From Thalassomonas haliotis (GTDB lineage Bacteria; Pseudomonadota; Gammaproteobacteria; Enterobacterales; Alteromonadaceae): 64,000 nucleotides of DNA. Below, in pieces: positions 1-8,794 of the stretch; positions within the stretch are counted from its first letter, which is position 1; the number at the start of each line of letters is the position of its first letter. The translations under genes were made by a program, and so were the position numbers. The stretch is from the NCBI RefSeq assembly GCF_028657945.1, contig NZ_CP059693.1:5890001-5954000 (forward strand), given 5' to 3'. The notes under the pieces are model-generated. The model saw nothing but the letters and a program-made list of their open reading frames with translations, made no database searches and was not told where the DNA came from.

Positions 1-510
1 ATCTTCTTCCGAGTTGGAAAAGCCGGTAACCGACCTGCCCCGGATATAAAAATCACCACCTTCATCTTTGACATTGAGCAAGGCTGCCGAGGCATGGCAT
101 ACCGTCGCTACCGGCTTTTGCTCACGATTAAACGCGCTAATCAGGGCCAGTGAATCCCGGTTATCCACCAGATCCCACAAGGGACCGTGACCACCGGGAT
201 AGAATACCGCGTCATACTCTTCACTGCTAATTTCAGATAATTTTACCGTGTTTGCCAGCACTTGCTGCGCCCTGGTATCCCGGTCAAAGCGCCGGGTGGC
301 GTCGGTTTGAAAATCAGCCAGCTCACTTTTGCCGTCAATCGGGGGCTGACCACCTGCGGGGGAAGCCAAAGTGATATTTACACCGGCATCAAGCAGAACA
401 TAATAGGGGGCGGCAAATTCTTCCAGCCAGAAACCGGTTTTCTCCCCGGTATCGCCCAATTGATCATGAGAGGTTAAAATGATTACGACTTTTTTATCGG
501 CTAAGGTCAT
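1..510 (-). CDS. DJ-1/PfpI family protein (partial, C-terminus outside window)
   Basis: The start codon lies at 510 behind a GAGAAA ribosome binding site, and 170 codons run off the left edge. The protein begins MTLADKKVVIILTSH and carries the glutamine-amidotransferase-like core: an acidic 'YPGGHGPLWDL' segment and the nucleophile elbow 'ATVCHASAAL' with the reactive cysteine followed by histidine. Families with this layout are class I amidotransferase-like chaperones, glyoxalases or proteases (DJ-1/PfpI, Hsp31-like). The exact reaction cannot be told from sequence. It is divergent from the LysR gene at 717, so that regulator may control it (inference). Confidence 0.85.
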   Translation of the reverse strand, partial: MTLADKKVVIILTSHDQLGDTGEKTGFWLEEFAAPYYVLLDAGVNITLASPAGGQPPIDGKSELADFQTDATRRFDRDTRAQQVLANTVKLSEISSEEYDAVFYPGGHGPLWDLVDNRDSLALISAFNREQKPVATVCHASAALLNVKDEGGDFYIRGRSVTGFSNSEED

Positions 511-716
511 GGTTTTTCTCTTTCATAAACGAGGAAAATAAAAGCGGCAATTTTCAGGGTTGGCCCGGTATTGCCAGCGCATGGGGCTAGCTTACCCCCC
601 TGAGTCACTTCTAACAATGCAGATAAAATCAACTTCATTGTTTAAATTATTTTGACAATAGCACTTGTCGGGTTAACTTGATAACATCTCAGCAATAGCC
701 GAATCGGGCCGAAAAA

Positions 717-1628
717 ATGAATGTTTCTTTTGAACAGCTAAAAAGTATGGTGGTTTTTGCCCAGGTGATTGAACAGGGCAGCTTAAGCGCCGCGGCCAAG
801 CACTTGGGCTTGTCACGCGCCGTGGTCAGCTACCACATCAAAAAGCTTGAATCGTCTCTGGGATTAAAATTACTCAACCGCTCCACCCGCAGCTTTACCA
901 TGACCGAAGCCGGGCAGCAGTATTATTATCATTGCCGTACGATTGCCGAGCAGGCCCAGGCCGCCAACCAGCAAATTGAAAATTTCAAACAGGAGCCCGA
1001 AGGCTTACTCAAGATCACCTGCCCGGTGAATGTCGGTTTGCAAACCATAGTACCGGCCCTGAATGAGTTTAAGGCTTTATATCCGAAGATAGAGCTGGAT
1101 GTGATGTTAACCGATGAAGTGGTCAATATCATCCAGGAAGGCATAGACCTGGCTATCCGGGGCGCCCCGCTGGCTGACTCAGGTCTGCAGGCGACTAAGC
1201 TGTCCACCCTGGCCACCTGCCTGTGCGGCTCAGGCGAATATTTCAGAAAACATGGCCGGCCCGCCACGCCGGCGGAGCTGGGGCAACATCAGTGGGTGAT
1301 TTATAAACTGACCTCAGGTGTGCTGACCCTGAGCAAAGGCAGTAAAAGCTACAGCATCAAAACTCAGGGCAATATCAGCACCAACAATGCCGCCGCCAGA
1401 ACCGCTTTTGTCGAAGGGGGCCATGGCCTGGGGCGCATTCCCCTTTACGATGCCCTGCCGAAAATCAAAAGCGGTGCGCTGGAGCAGGTGTTGGCGGATT
1501 ACGCCTTGCCGGATATTGAGGTTTACGGGGTTTACCCCCCCGGCGGCGCAAGCGCAAAAAAACTCAGGTTATTGATTGATTATCTTAAGGAGTACTTGCT
1601 CAAAGAAGAAAAAAGAGCCGTTTTATAA
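717..1628 (+). CDS. LysR-family transcriptional regulator
   Basis: 303 aa, the usual LysR length. Residues 1-65 hold the winged helix-turn-helix ('FAQVIEQGSLSAAAKHLGLS', then 'VSYHIKKLESSLG'). The rest is a periplasmic-binding-protein-like effector domain of the CrgA/DsdC-like group seen in many YafC/AaeR-type regulators. Its start is 207 bp from that of the divergent DJ-1/PfpI gene, the typical arrangement for a LysR regulator and its target. The ligand is unknown. Confidence 0.92.
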   Translation: MNVSFEQLKSMVVFAQVIEQGSLSAAAKHLGLSRAVVSYHIKKLESSLGLKLLNRSTRSFTMTEAGQQYYYHCRTIAEQAQAANQQIENFKQEPEGLLKITCPVNVGLQTIVPALNEFKALYPKIELDVMLTDEVVNIIQEGIDLAIRGAPLADSGLQATKLSTLATCLCGSGEYFRKHGRPATPAELGQHQWVIYKLTSGVLTLSKGSKSYSIKTQGNISTNNAAARTAFVEGGHGLGRIPLYDALPKIKSGALEQVLADYALPDIEVYGVYPPGGASAKKLRLLIDYLKEYLLKEEKRAVL

Positions 1629-1806
1629 GAATAAAATGCAAGTAAGCTGTGGATAAGCTGTCAGAAATGCAGAATAACTTGCAGGCACACAGCATAAAAG
1701 TGTATAAACTTGTGGATAGCAGGGATAACCTTGTGAATAAATTTGTGAAAAGCCGCTCAGGCCAAGGGCTGCTGACCTGAATGACTTATTGTTCAAGCCT
1801 TAACCA
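1629..1806. other. Intergenic cluster of DnaA-box-like 9-mers
   Basis: Between lysR and the DUF3012 gene lie several 9-mers in one orientation that match the reverse complement of the DnaA box TTATCCACA. They are TGTGGATAA at 1648-1656 (perfect), AGTGTATAA at 1699-1707, TGTGGATAG at 1711-1719 and TGTGAATAA at 1732-1740 (each one mismatch from TGTGNATAA), and TGTGAAAAG at 1744-1752 (weaker). Start-to-start spacings are 51, 12, 21 and 12 bp. No origin genes are nearby, so a DnaA titration or regulatory cluster is more likely than oriC (inference). Confidence 0.5.
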
Positions 1807-1968
1807 TTATTTAAATAAACAATGCTTAGCGTAATCTTTGGCTTCGGTAGCAGTCCAGTCGCCTTTAGGTTTTTCCTTCATCTGGGCACACCATTTTTCA
1901 CTGCCCACCTCCGGCGCACAAGCCGCCAGTAAAAAAGATGCACTCAGTGCCAATATTATTTTTTTCAT
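1807..1968 (-). CDS. DUF3012-type small lipoprotein
   Basis: 53 aa. A lipoprotein signal peptide ends in the lipobox LLAAC with Cys17. The mature part contains 'GSEKWCAQMKEKPKGDWT' and 'EAKDYAKHCLF', the tryptophan and paired-cysteine pattern of the DUF3012 family of small gammaproteobacterial lipoproteins. The function of that family is unknown. It probably sits in a membrane facing the periplasm. Confidence 0.85.
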   Translation of the reverse strand: MKKIILALSASFLLAACAPEVGSEKWCAQMKEKPKGDWTATEAKDYAKHCLFK

Positions 1969-2073
1969 TGTTTTCCTATTTTTTCGTCAGGTTAAAATAA
2001 ATATCTAGCAAGCTTAGCACGCAAACCTTTACCTGGCAGCGGCTTAACCTGTACTTTGTCTGCAACAGCAAAA

Positions 2074-3180
2074 TCAGCCGCCGCCACGTTTTCTCACTGT
2101 TAAGGTTGACCAACCTTTCCAGAACTTAAATGAATTGTTGTTGGGTTTTGCCTTAGTGGTCCAGTCTTCGCCATGGGTACGGTTAAAGTTACCGTTGCGT
2201 ACTTCATAGATATTATACATACCGTCTTTACCTAAACTGATATTACCGGTATTGGTCACACCGGGCTTATGGATATAATCCTGGGTCAGGCTTTCGCTGA
2301 TCACCGAACCGGCAAAGCCCACCACCTTATGATTTCTAAACCCTTGTTCAACCAGGGCCCGGGCAAAACGGCGGGCATAGGGTTCGCGCTTACCGAAACC
2401 GCCCCACATCCTGCGGGTATGGGTGGCTCCCCAACAGGAAAAGAGATAAATCACAATCGGCTGACCCGGATTACGATCTAAACCGTCGGCCCGTAACTGT
2501 ATCGCCAGCTCTGTAGCCCCCAGCTTGCCGTTATGACTGCCGATCCCCCGCCCCAGATGGCCATGGCCGACTATAAATAATTCACCGCCGCCATTAAGGG
2601 ACGAAAGCGAATTACCGTGTGAAATTTCCCGCTTATACATGTCGGCGGTCAGGTGTTTTCTGATATAAGTAACAGTGTGATAGGTAGCACCATCCTGGTC
2701 GTCATGATAAGGCGCATAAATTTCATGGGGCAGGTTTTTCCTGTTATTTGTTATTCCCTGTATCAACGGCTGTAAACGCCGAGCCTGCTCAAGTTCGACC
2801 TTGGAATTTTTTTCACTGGCCATCACGTCCAGTGCGCTAGGGATCGGCGGCGGCACATAAGCGGCGCATTGCAGTAAAATCTGGCTGAAACGGGTTTGCA
2901 ATTGCCCTGAGTTGATGGCGCTCACTTCTGAAACTACCTTTCTGATCTCATGACGCATTACCCCGGCACGCATCATAATAATCGCCCGGCGATAACGGCG
3001 ATCGTTAGCAGTGCCGCTCTTGCCTATGTGCATTTTTTCTCCGATCCGGCTCATCTCGTGGGTGGTGGCATTAATGCCCCACTGAAAAACCTTTGAGCCT
3101 GCTTGCGGATTGCGCTGATCGATATAGGCCGCAGTATCTGTAAGTCTTTGTTCGGTACTTTTTGTGGAAAAAATCGGCAT
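2074..3180 (-). CDS. Hypothetical protein with possible caspase-fold (C80-like) cysteine peptidase domain
   Basis: The chosen start at 3180 (MPIFSTKSTEQ) has an AGGA box 7-8 nt upstream, giving 368 aa. An in-frame start 36 codons earlier lacks support. The N-terminal half is helical and unlike anything I recognise. Around residues 198-250 there is a beta strand ending in 'FIVGHGHLGRGIG' (His206) and a second strand 'IVIYLFSCWGA' (Cys249). A His-Gly then Ser/Ala-Cys at the ends of neighbouring strands is the dyad layout of clan CD peptidases such as the MARTX/TcdA cysteine protease domain. There is no signal peptide. The assignment is motif-based only. Confidence 0.6.
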   Translation of the reverse strand: MPIFSTKSTEQRLTDTAAYIDQRNPQAGSKVFQWGINATTHEMSRIGEKMHIGKSGTANDRRYRRAIIMMRAGVMRHEIRKVVSEVSAINSGQLQTRFSQILLQCAAYVPPPIPSALDVMASEKNSKVELEQARRLQPLIQGITNNRKNLPHEIYAPYHDDQDGATYHTVTYIRKHLTADMYKREISHGNSLSSLNGGGELFIVGHGHLGRGIGSHNGKLGATELAIQLRADGLDRNPGQPIVIYLFSCWGATHTRRMWGGFGKREPYARRFARALVEQGFRNHKVVGFAGSVISESLTQDYIHKPGVTNTGNISLGKDGMYNIYEVRNGNFNRTHGEDWTTKAKPNNNSFKFWKGWSTLTVRKRGGG

Positions 3181-3376
3181 GTAAAATCCTAATACATTAA
3201 TGGACGGCAGTTCATTGCACTTAAGTGATAAAAGCAGCAAAGATCTGATACTTTGCCGCCCTTGGAAGTATGTAGAAAAATATAACATTTGCCGGGCATT
3301 AGTAAACCAGCAAAGTAAAAAAGTTAGCCTAACTCCGACAGGTTAATCAACTAGCTGCAATAACATAGCAAGCGGC

Positions 3377-3847
3377 TTACAGCAGATGTTTTTCCATCGA
3401 CCAATTGATAAGTATCTCGCCGTTACGGCTAATTTCATTTTTGCGGCTCACAACAAAACCCTGTTTGGCAAAAAACGGCTTTGCCAGGTAAGAGGCATTA
3501 ACAGTTAAGGTTTTTAGCCCCAGCCGCCGCGACTGAGTTTCCAGATGGCGGTATAGTGCCGTGGCTATGCCTTTTTTCTGGTGCCCGGGATGGCTATAGG
3601 CCAGGCCGATCAAACCGTCATCTGTCAAAGTCATAAAGCCGACCAGCTGATTAGCCAGCTCGGCCACATAAGGCAACATTTGCTGAAATTTCGTTTGCCA
3701 CAGCGGGTAGTCAATCGGCAAAGGCGCCCATTGGTTTATCTCCGCCTGACTATAATACTGGCGGGCAACTTGATGGATACTGGTATAAAAAATATCGGTG
3801 AGCGCCCTGGCGTCACCAGAGTGGAAATTTCGGATGTTAATAGCCAA
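3377..3847 (-). CDS. GNAT-family N-acetyltransferase
   Basis: 156 aa. The GNAT fold is shown by the N-terminal 'IRNFHSGDARALTDIFY', the beta4 strand 'LVGFMTLTDDGLIGLAYSHPGHQKKGIATAL' region with the acetyl-CoA loop 'HPGHQKKGIATAL' (Q/RxxGxG/A type), and the C-terminal 'LAKPFFAKQGFV'. It resembles the YafP-like group. The substrate cannot be predicted. It overlaps the upstream gene by 11 bp, so the two are probably co-transcribed. Confidence 0.88.
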   Translation of the reverse strand: MAINIRNFHSGDARALTDIFYTSIHQVARQYYSQAEINQWAPLPIDYPLWQTKFQQMLPYVAELANQLVGFMTLTDDGLIGLAYSHPGHQKKGIATALYRHLETQSRRLGLKTLTVNASYLAKPFFAKQGFVVSRKNEISRNGEILINWSMEKHLL

Positions 3848-4475
3848 AACGATTCTCGCGGCGACGTAATTTTAAGCAGACAAAAGCCAGGGTTAACAGT
3901 ACCAGTAAAGTCACTGCAAGCCATTTAAGTGCCGGAATATGTAACCCCTGCACCAGCAGGCGTTCATTTTTCTCGATACTGGCCCATTTATCGGCAGCAG
4001 CATCGGCAAAGGCATCGCTGGCAAAGATTTCTGCAATATCCCGGCGGCTGCGATAATGTACTATCACCAGGCGGTGCCAGTCATTACTGTTGTCCGCCAT
4101 CCAGTCGCTGCCAAAAATTGGCTGGGAAAACTGCTTTGCCAGTAGCTTCACCATCACAGCACTGAAACGATCATAAGCCTGGCGACCCGTACCCGGATTG
4201 TCCCGACCATCCAGGTACTGCGCCTGCTCATTAAATTTATATAAATTCACCGTGTAAAAAGGCAGGCCGTCGTCACTTTCCAGAAAATGCCGCAGTGCCG
4301 ACAGGTCATGGCGACCACCCGGCACCTGACTTTGCTGCTGTATCTTAGAGAGATAAGTTTCAACTTCCGCCCCAGATAAAGGCTGCTGCGAGCCGCTTAA
4401 TGCCAGCACAAAACAAAGTAACAGCGCAAAGAAAATTCCAAACAACAGATTTGATAATTTGAACACAGCTTTCAT
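3837..4475 (-). CDS. Membrane protein with DUF1330-like domain
   Basis: 212 aa, with a hydrophobic segment at each end (about residues 9-28 and 182-202, the latter followed by a basic tail). The middle reads 'FYTVNLYKFNEQAQY' and later 'RLVIVHYRSRRDIAEIFAS'. This matches the dimeric alpha/beta-barrel pattern of DUF1330-like proteins, where an 'RYRSR' strand precedes a helix. It precedes and overlaps the GNAT gene. No enzymatic residue assignment is possible. Confidence 0.65.
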   Translation of the reverse strand: MKAVFKLSNLLFGIFFALLLCFVLALSGSQQPLSGAEVETYLSKIQQQSQVPGGRHDLSALRHFLESDDGLPFYTVNLYKFNEQAQYLDGRDNPGTGRQAYDRFSAVMVKLLAKQFSQPIFGSDWMADNSNDWHRLVIVHYRSRRDIAEIFASDAFADAAADKWASIEKNERLLVQGLHIPALKWLAVTLLVLLTLAFVCLKLRRRENRFGY

Positions 4476-4536
4476 TAGAGTACCCTCTATAGGACATTAT
4501 TTTTCTGTTACCCGGCAACCGTTACCCGCTGCTGTT

Positions 4537-5064
4537 TTATTGCGCTTTAAACAAGTGATACACTTTCACGTCGGCCAGACGGCCGTAGCGATCGAGTTTT
4601 TGAATATTATGCTGATAACTCATACCAATTTTTTCCATCACTTTGCCCGAAGCCGGGTTATCGAGTAGGTGATCGGCAGTCAGTTTTTTTATCCCCAAGG
4701 AAGAAAAGGCAAAGTCCGCCAGCGCCTTGGCCGCTTCGGTGGCATACCCGTGCCGCCAATAGTCAATCCCCAACCAGTAACCCAATTCGGCTTCATCTCC
4801 CTGAATATCCACCAGGGACATAGTCCCCATCAGATGGCCAGTCACCTTATCGGTAACGGCATAAATTACCGCCGTTTTATTTTGCCAGTGCTCCGGATGC
4901 CCCGAAATCCACTGCCCGGCCATATCGTCGAGGTAAGGGTGGGGAATATGTAAGGTGGTTTCGGCTACCCGCTTATCCCCGGCCAGCAACTGGACCTGAT
5001 CGGCATCGGCAGCCAGAAACGGCCTTAAAATAAGCCTGGGGGTTTTAAGAATGATTTGTTCCAT
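4537..5064 (-). CDS. GNAT-family N-acetyltransferase (RimJ/RimL-like)
   Basis: The best start is the ATG at 5064 (MEQIILKTPRLILRPF), about 10 nt behind an AGGAG. The ATG at 5073 is only 1 nt from that box. This gives 175 aa. The opening 'TPRLILRPF', the middle 'ELGYWLGIDYWRHGYATEA' and the end 'NPASGKVMEKIGM' are hallmarks of the RimJ/RimL-type protein/small-molecule acetyltransferase group. The acceptor is unknown. Confidence 0.9.
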   Translation of the reverse strand: MEQIILKTPRLILRPFLAADADQVQLLAGDKRVAETTLHIPHPYLDDMAGQWISGHPEHWQNKTAVIYAVTDKVTGHLMGTMSLVDIQGDEAELGYWLGIDYWRHGYATEAAKALADFAFSSLGIKKLTADHLLDNPASGKVMEKIGMSYQHNIQKLDRYGRLADVKVYHLFKAQ

Positions 5065-5157
5065 TAAGGTCATTCTCCTGCTTTTCGTCTTATACTCGCT
5101 CTTAATCTTGAAGCTGGCCCGGGGTTCACCCGGGACCCGTTTCAAACGACTCAGGCT

Positions 5158-8100
5158 TTATTCAAAATAAAACTTCGCCCTTTCGTTATCATAATTGCCT
5201 ATTTCATTCATGGTTTCGGCATCATATAAACGCCCGTTGATCATGGTATAACTGATCTTGTCGCTCAGGCGGATATCTTTGGCAATATCACCGTCAACCA
5301 CTATCATATCGGCCAGTTTGCCGGCTTTCAGGGAACCTAACTGGCTGCCCAGCCCTAAAGACTCCGCTGGTGCAATAGTTGCCGTGCGAATCGCCTGCAG
5401 CGGCGTCATGCCCCCCTGCGCCATCATCCACATTTCCCAGTGCATCGCCAGGCCTTCACGCTGGCCGTGACCGCCGGAATTAACCTTAATGCCCAAGTCC
5501 TGCAGGTCCTTGGCTACGGTAGCAACATTGACATGGTTATAATGATGTTCAGGCGCCTTGGTACGGCGCATCGAACGGCCATCGAGGATCTCATCAGGCA
5601 CGTACCGGCTCAGGCGCGGATGACGCCAGACGTCGGTGGTCTCATACCAGTAGTGCTCACCCCAGATACCGCCATAAGCAACCCCTAAAGTTGGGGTATA
5701 GGCCATTTCGGAATGGGACCACAGCTGCTTAACATCATCGTAAATGTTGGCTGTAGGAATGGAATGTTCAAGCGTAGTATGGCCGTCGACCACCATAGTC
5801 AAATTATGCTGCAATAAGGAGCCACCTTCCGGCACTACCATCATTTCCAGTTCGCGCGCCGCCTGGACAAATTGCTGCCTTTGATCCCGGCGCGGCTGGT
5901 TATAACTCTTAACGCTAAAGGCTCCGGCTTTTTTCAGGCGCTCAACATGGAATTTGGCATCGTCGAGGTTATCAACATGGGCGGTATAACCGGCGGCGGT
6001 GGCGCCGTATAAAATGGTACCGGTAGAAAACAGGCGCGGCGCCACTATCTGGCCGCTTTTCTGCATTTCGCTGGCGGCAAAAAACTCACTGGTATCATAA
6101 GACGGGTTATGAATACTGGTTACCCCCAACGCCAGTTCGGCATAATTCGACCAGTTTTGTTCGGGGATCAGCTCATTATTGCCCTGCGGCCCGTGGGCAT
6201 GGGCATCGATCAGACCCGGCATCAAGGTTTTACCGCTGATATCGATCACCTTGGCGTCTTGCGGCACAGAAATTTGTCCCTGCTGCCCGACGGCGGTGAT
6301 TGTATTGCCTTCCACCAGTACCACACCGTTATTGATGATTTGTTCACCTTCCATAGTGATCACCTTACCGCCGACAAAAGCCACTTTGCCGGAAGGCTTA
6401 TCGGCTTTTTTCTTAAAGCCCAGATAGGTGGTTTTCGGCGTTACCGCAGCGTCTTTCGCTTTATCATCACCTTCTGCTTTCTCCTGCTCTTCATCAGCAG
6501 CCAGGGCAAATAAACCGTCAAGCTCAGCCTGATACAGATCCGCCCCCAGGCTCCAGTAAATTTCATCCGAGCCTTTGTGCCAGTTGATGCCTTCACCGGC
6601 ACGTACCGACAACTGGCGAACCGGTAAGTTTTTAGCACCCGGCCCTATTTCAATTACTTCACCGCGCTCCACCAAAGGCGTGACAAACACTTTAAAGCGC
6701 TCGGCAAAAGCCAGGTACTTACCGTCGGGAGAAACCTTGTATTCGGTGGCAAATTTACCCTGGTAGATGGTTTGATCATGCTGGCCGTCAAGGTCGATTC
6801 TCGCCAGTTGCGGGATCTCGTTATGACGCAGCACATAAATACGGTCACTGCGATCACCAAAATGTGGCCGCAAGCCATCTTCGGTTACCAGCTTCATCTC
6901 GCCGCCTTTGCTGGAAACCGAGTAGATGCCCGGATTTAAGCCCCATTTTTTCGGTGTGATATAACCGCCGGAGACTTTTCTAAAGACCACTTTTTTACCG
7001 TCGGGAGAAAAGCTGGGTTCGATATATTTCCCCGGCTCATCCAGTATCACCTTGCCTTTACCGCCGCGGGCGGAAACAACACGTACCTGGCCCTGTTTAT
7101 TATCGTCCCAGCTGACATATACCACTTTTTTACCGTCACGGGAAAAACTGGGATTAAATTCAAAATGATCTTTTTGCTTGGTCAAACGCTTAGGTTTACC
7201 GTCAGGCAGGCTGCGGCGGTAGATATGTCCCATGGCTTCGAAAATAACACTGCGGCCATCGGGGGAAACCTGTACATCCCGCAGCATGTTAACGTTGAAG
7301 GCATCCGGATTGATATCCTGCTGGAAGCGCAGCGCCGTTTGGATTTTCTTCTCGGTTTTCACATGGAAGTTGATCACTTCGGCTTTTTTACTTTTCAGAT
7401 CCAAACGGTTGATCTTGCCGCCGGCCCAGAAAATAATGCCTTTATTGTCCGGAGTCCAGGCCATGGTCGGGTATACGCCGTGAATCGCCCAGGTTTCCTG
7501 CATATCCCGCTCCAATCCCTTATAAACCAAGGTTTCTTCGCCGTTTGTTAAGTCATATAAATAAAGGTTGGACTGAAAATCATCCCGGCTGATATACGCC
7601 AGGTAACGGCCATCGGGAGACGGGGTCGGACGAATCGCGCCGCCTTTACCCGAAAGCACGACTTTGATTTCACCGGTTTCCAGCTCAAGGCGTTTGATTT
7701 TATAGATGCCTTTTTCCGAGTCTTTGCTGTAATGAAAAGTTTTGCCCGGCGTGGCATCCTGGGAGAAATAAATATACTTGCCGTCATGGGAAAAAGCCGG
7801 TTCGCCGAGATCTTTTTGATCGTTGGGACGTTTGGTGAGCATTACCCCCTGACCGCCGGTTTTATGGTACATCCAGACTTCACCCGCGCCAAGGGAGCGG
7901 CCGCTGGTATAATGCTTGCGGCCGACTAAAAAATTGCCGTCCGGCGACCAGGCGGGACTGTTCAGCAAACGGAAGGTTTCTTTGGACACGGCCTGGGCAT
8001 TGCTGCCGTCACGGTTCATGATCCACAAATTGTCGCCGCCGTCTTCATCCGAGGTAAAAGCAATGTACTGACCGTCCGGGCTGAATTTCGGCTGCATTTG

Positions 8101-8397
8101 CCAGGCAATGTCTGTCATCAAGGGAGTGGCTTCACCGCCGGAAACCGGCATGGTATAAATATCACCAAGTAAGTCAAACACTAAGGTTTTACCGTCCGGG
8201 CTAAGGTCGATATTCATCCAGGTGCCCTGGGTCACATCGATGCTAGCAGTGGTAAACTGGCCTTGCGGTTCGTTCACCGACCAGCTGGGTTTGTCTTGTT
8301 TGTTATCGTCGCTTTCACCGGCAAACGCCGGTACAGCAGAAAAAGCCATGGCCACAGCAAGGGACAGCATGGACAATTTGGAAGTTATTGTCGGCAT
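5158..8397 (-). CDS. Periplasmic TolB-like beta-propeller/amidohydrolase fusion
   Basis: 1079 aa with a Sec signal peptide (cleavage after AFA near residue 26). Roughly residues 50-640 contain repeated 'SPDGKxLxF/Y' PD40 blades of a TolB/DPP-IV-like propeller. Residues about 680-1060 form a metal-dependent amidohydrolase: 'GKTLMPGLIDAHAHG' (HxH), later 'HTTLEHSIP' and 'SGGHGQREGLAMHWE', ending with the usual 'AGKLADMIVVDGD' strand. A charged linker (E/K/D-rich, about 640-660) joins the two. Such fusions are common in marine gammaproteobacteria and are thought to hydrolyse peptides or cyclic amides in the periplasm. The substrate is unknown. A 16-bp palindrome and two TGTATA-type sites lie upstream. 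Confidence 0.9.
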   Translation of the reverse strand: MPTITSKLSMLSLAVAMAFSAVPAFAGESDDNKQDKPSWSVNEPQGQFTTASIDVTQGTWMNIDLSPDGKTLVFDLLGDIYTMPVSGGEATPLMTDIAWQMQPKFSPDGQYIAFTSDEDGGDNLWIMNRDGSNAQAVSKETFRLLNSPAWSPDGNFLVGRKHYTSGRSLGAGEVWMYHKTGGQGVMLTKRPNDQKDLGEPAFSHDGKYIYFSQDATPGKTFHYSKDSEKGIYKIKRLELETGEIKVVLSGKGGAIRPTPSPDGRYLAYISRDDFQSNLYLYDLTNGEETLVYKGLERDMQETWAIHGVYPTMAWTPDNKGIIFWAGGKINRLDLKSKKAEVINFHVKTEKKIQTALRFQQDINPDAFNVNMLRDVQVSPDGRSVIFEAMGHIYRRSLPDGKPKRLTKQKDHFEFNPSFSRDGKKVVYVSWDDNKQGQVRVVSARGGKGKVILDEPGKYIEPSFSPDGKKVVFRKVSGGYITPKKWGLNPGIYSVSSKGGEMKLVTEDGLRPHFGDRSDRIYVLRHNEIPQLARIDLDGQHDQTIYQGKFATEYKVSPDGKYLAFAERFKVFVTPLVERGEVIEIGPGAKNLPVRQLSVRAGEGINWHKGSDEIYWSLGADLYQAELDGLFALAADEEQEKAEGDDKAKDAAVTPKTTYLGFKKKADKPSGKVAFVGGKVITMEGEQIINNGVVLVEGNTITAVGQQGQISVPQDAKVIDISGKTLMPGLIDAHAHGPQGNNELIPEQNWSNYAELALGVTSIHNPSYDTSEFFAASEMQKSGQIVAPRLFSTGTILYGATAAGYTAHVDNLDDAKFHVERLKKAGAFSVKSYNQPRRDQRQQFVQAARELEMMVVPEGGSLLQHNLTMVVDGHTTLEHSIPTANIYDDVKQLWSHSEMAYTPTLGVAYGGIWGEHYWYETTDVWRHPRLSRYVPDEILDGRSMRRTKAPEHHYNHVNVATVAKDLQDLGIKVNSGGHGQREGLAMHWEMWMMAQGGMTPLQAIRTATIAPAESLGLGSQLGSLKAGKLADMIVVDGDIAKDIRLSDKISYTMINGRLYDAETMNEIGNYDNERAKFYFE

Positions 8398-8794
8398 ATT
8401 CTAATCACTTTTATCGTTATATAGCGCTATATAGAGCGGGGCTAATTATTGTTTTTAGCTACTATAAATAAAATTGATTCAAGAGCCTACTAAAAGTGTA
8501 TAGACAAGTCGGCAAAATTGTATACAAATATTGTCAGCTTGGCTGAAAGCGGTGTAGAGGGGTTCAAGTTATCATATGGAAAGTACGCCTGGAAAAGATA
8601 TTTGCGGTTTCATATGTATCTGAATTTTTACAGGTATGAATGATGGATTATTTTTTCCTCTGTTTAATTACAGTTGAGTTCAACCGTCCCTACGCTGTCT
8701 TTCAGTCAACAAATTATGACGGCTTCAGGCTTTCTGGCATTTTATACTTAGCAGGTTTATAAATCTAGGAAGCTAATAATGTAAAGGAAATACA
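8398..8794. promoter_or_regulatory. Upstream region with palindromic operators
   Basis: This 397-bp gap separates two divergent genes. It holds a perfect 16-bp palindrome TATATAGCGCTATATA (8418-8433) about 20 bp from the amidohydrolase start. It also holds two TGTATA-type palindromes, TGTATAGACA (8497-8506) and TTGTATACAA (8518-8527), with centres 21 bp apart. On the minus strand, a TTGTAT -35 and a TCTATA -10 could be placed over these sites. The sites resemble GntR/HutC-type operators (inference). The remainder shows no gene. Confidence 0.45.
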
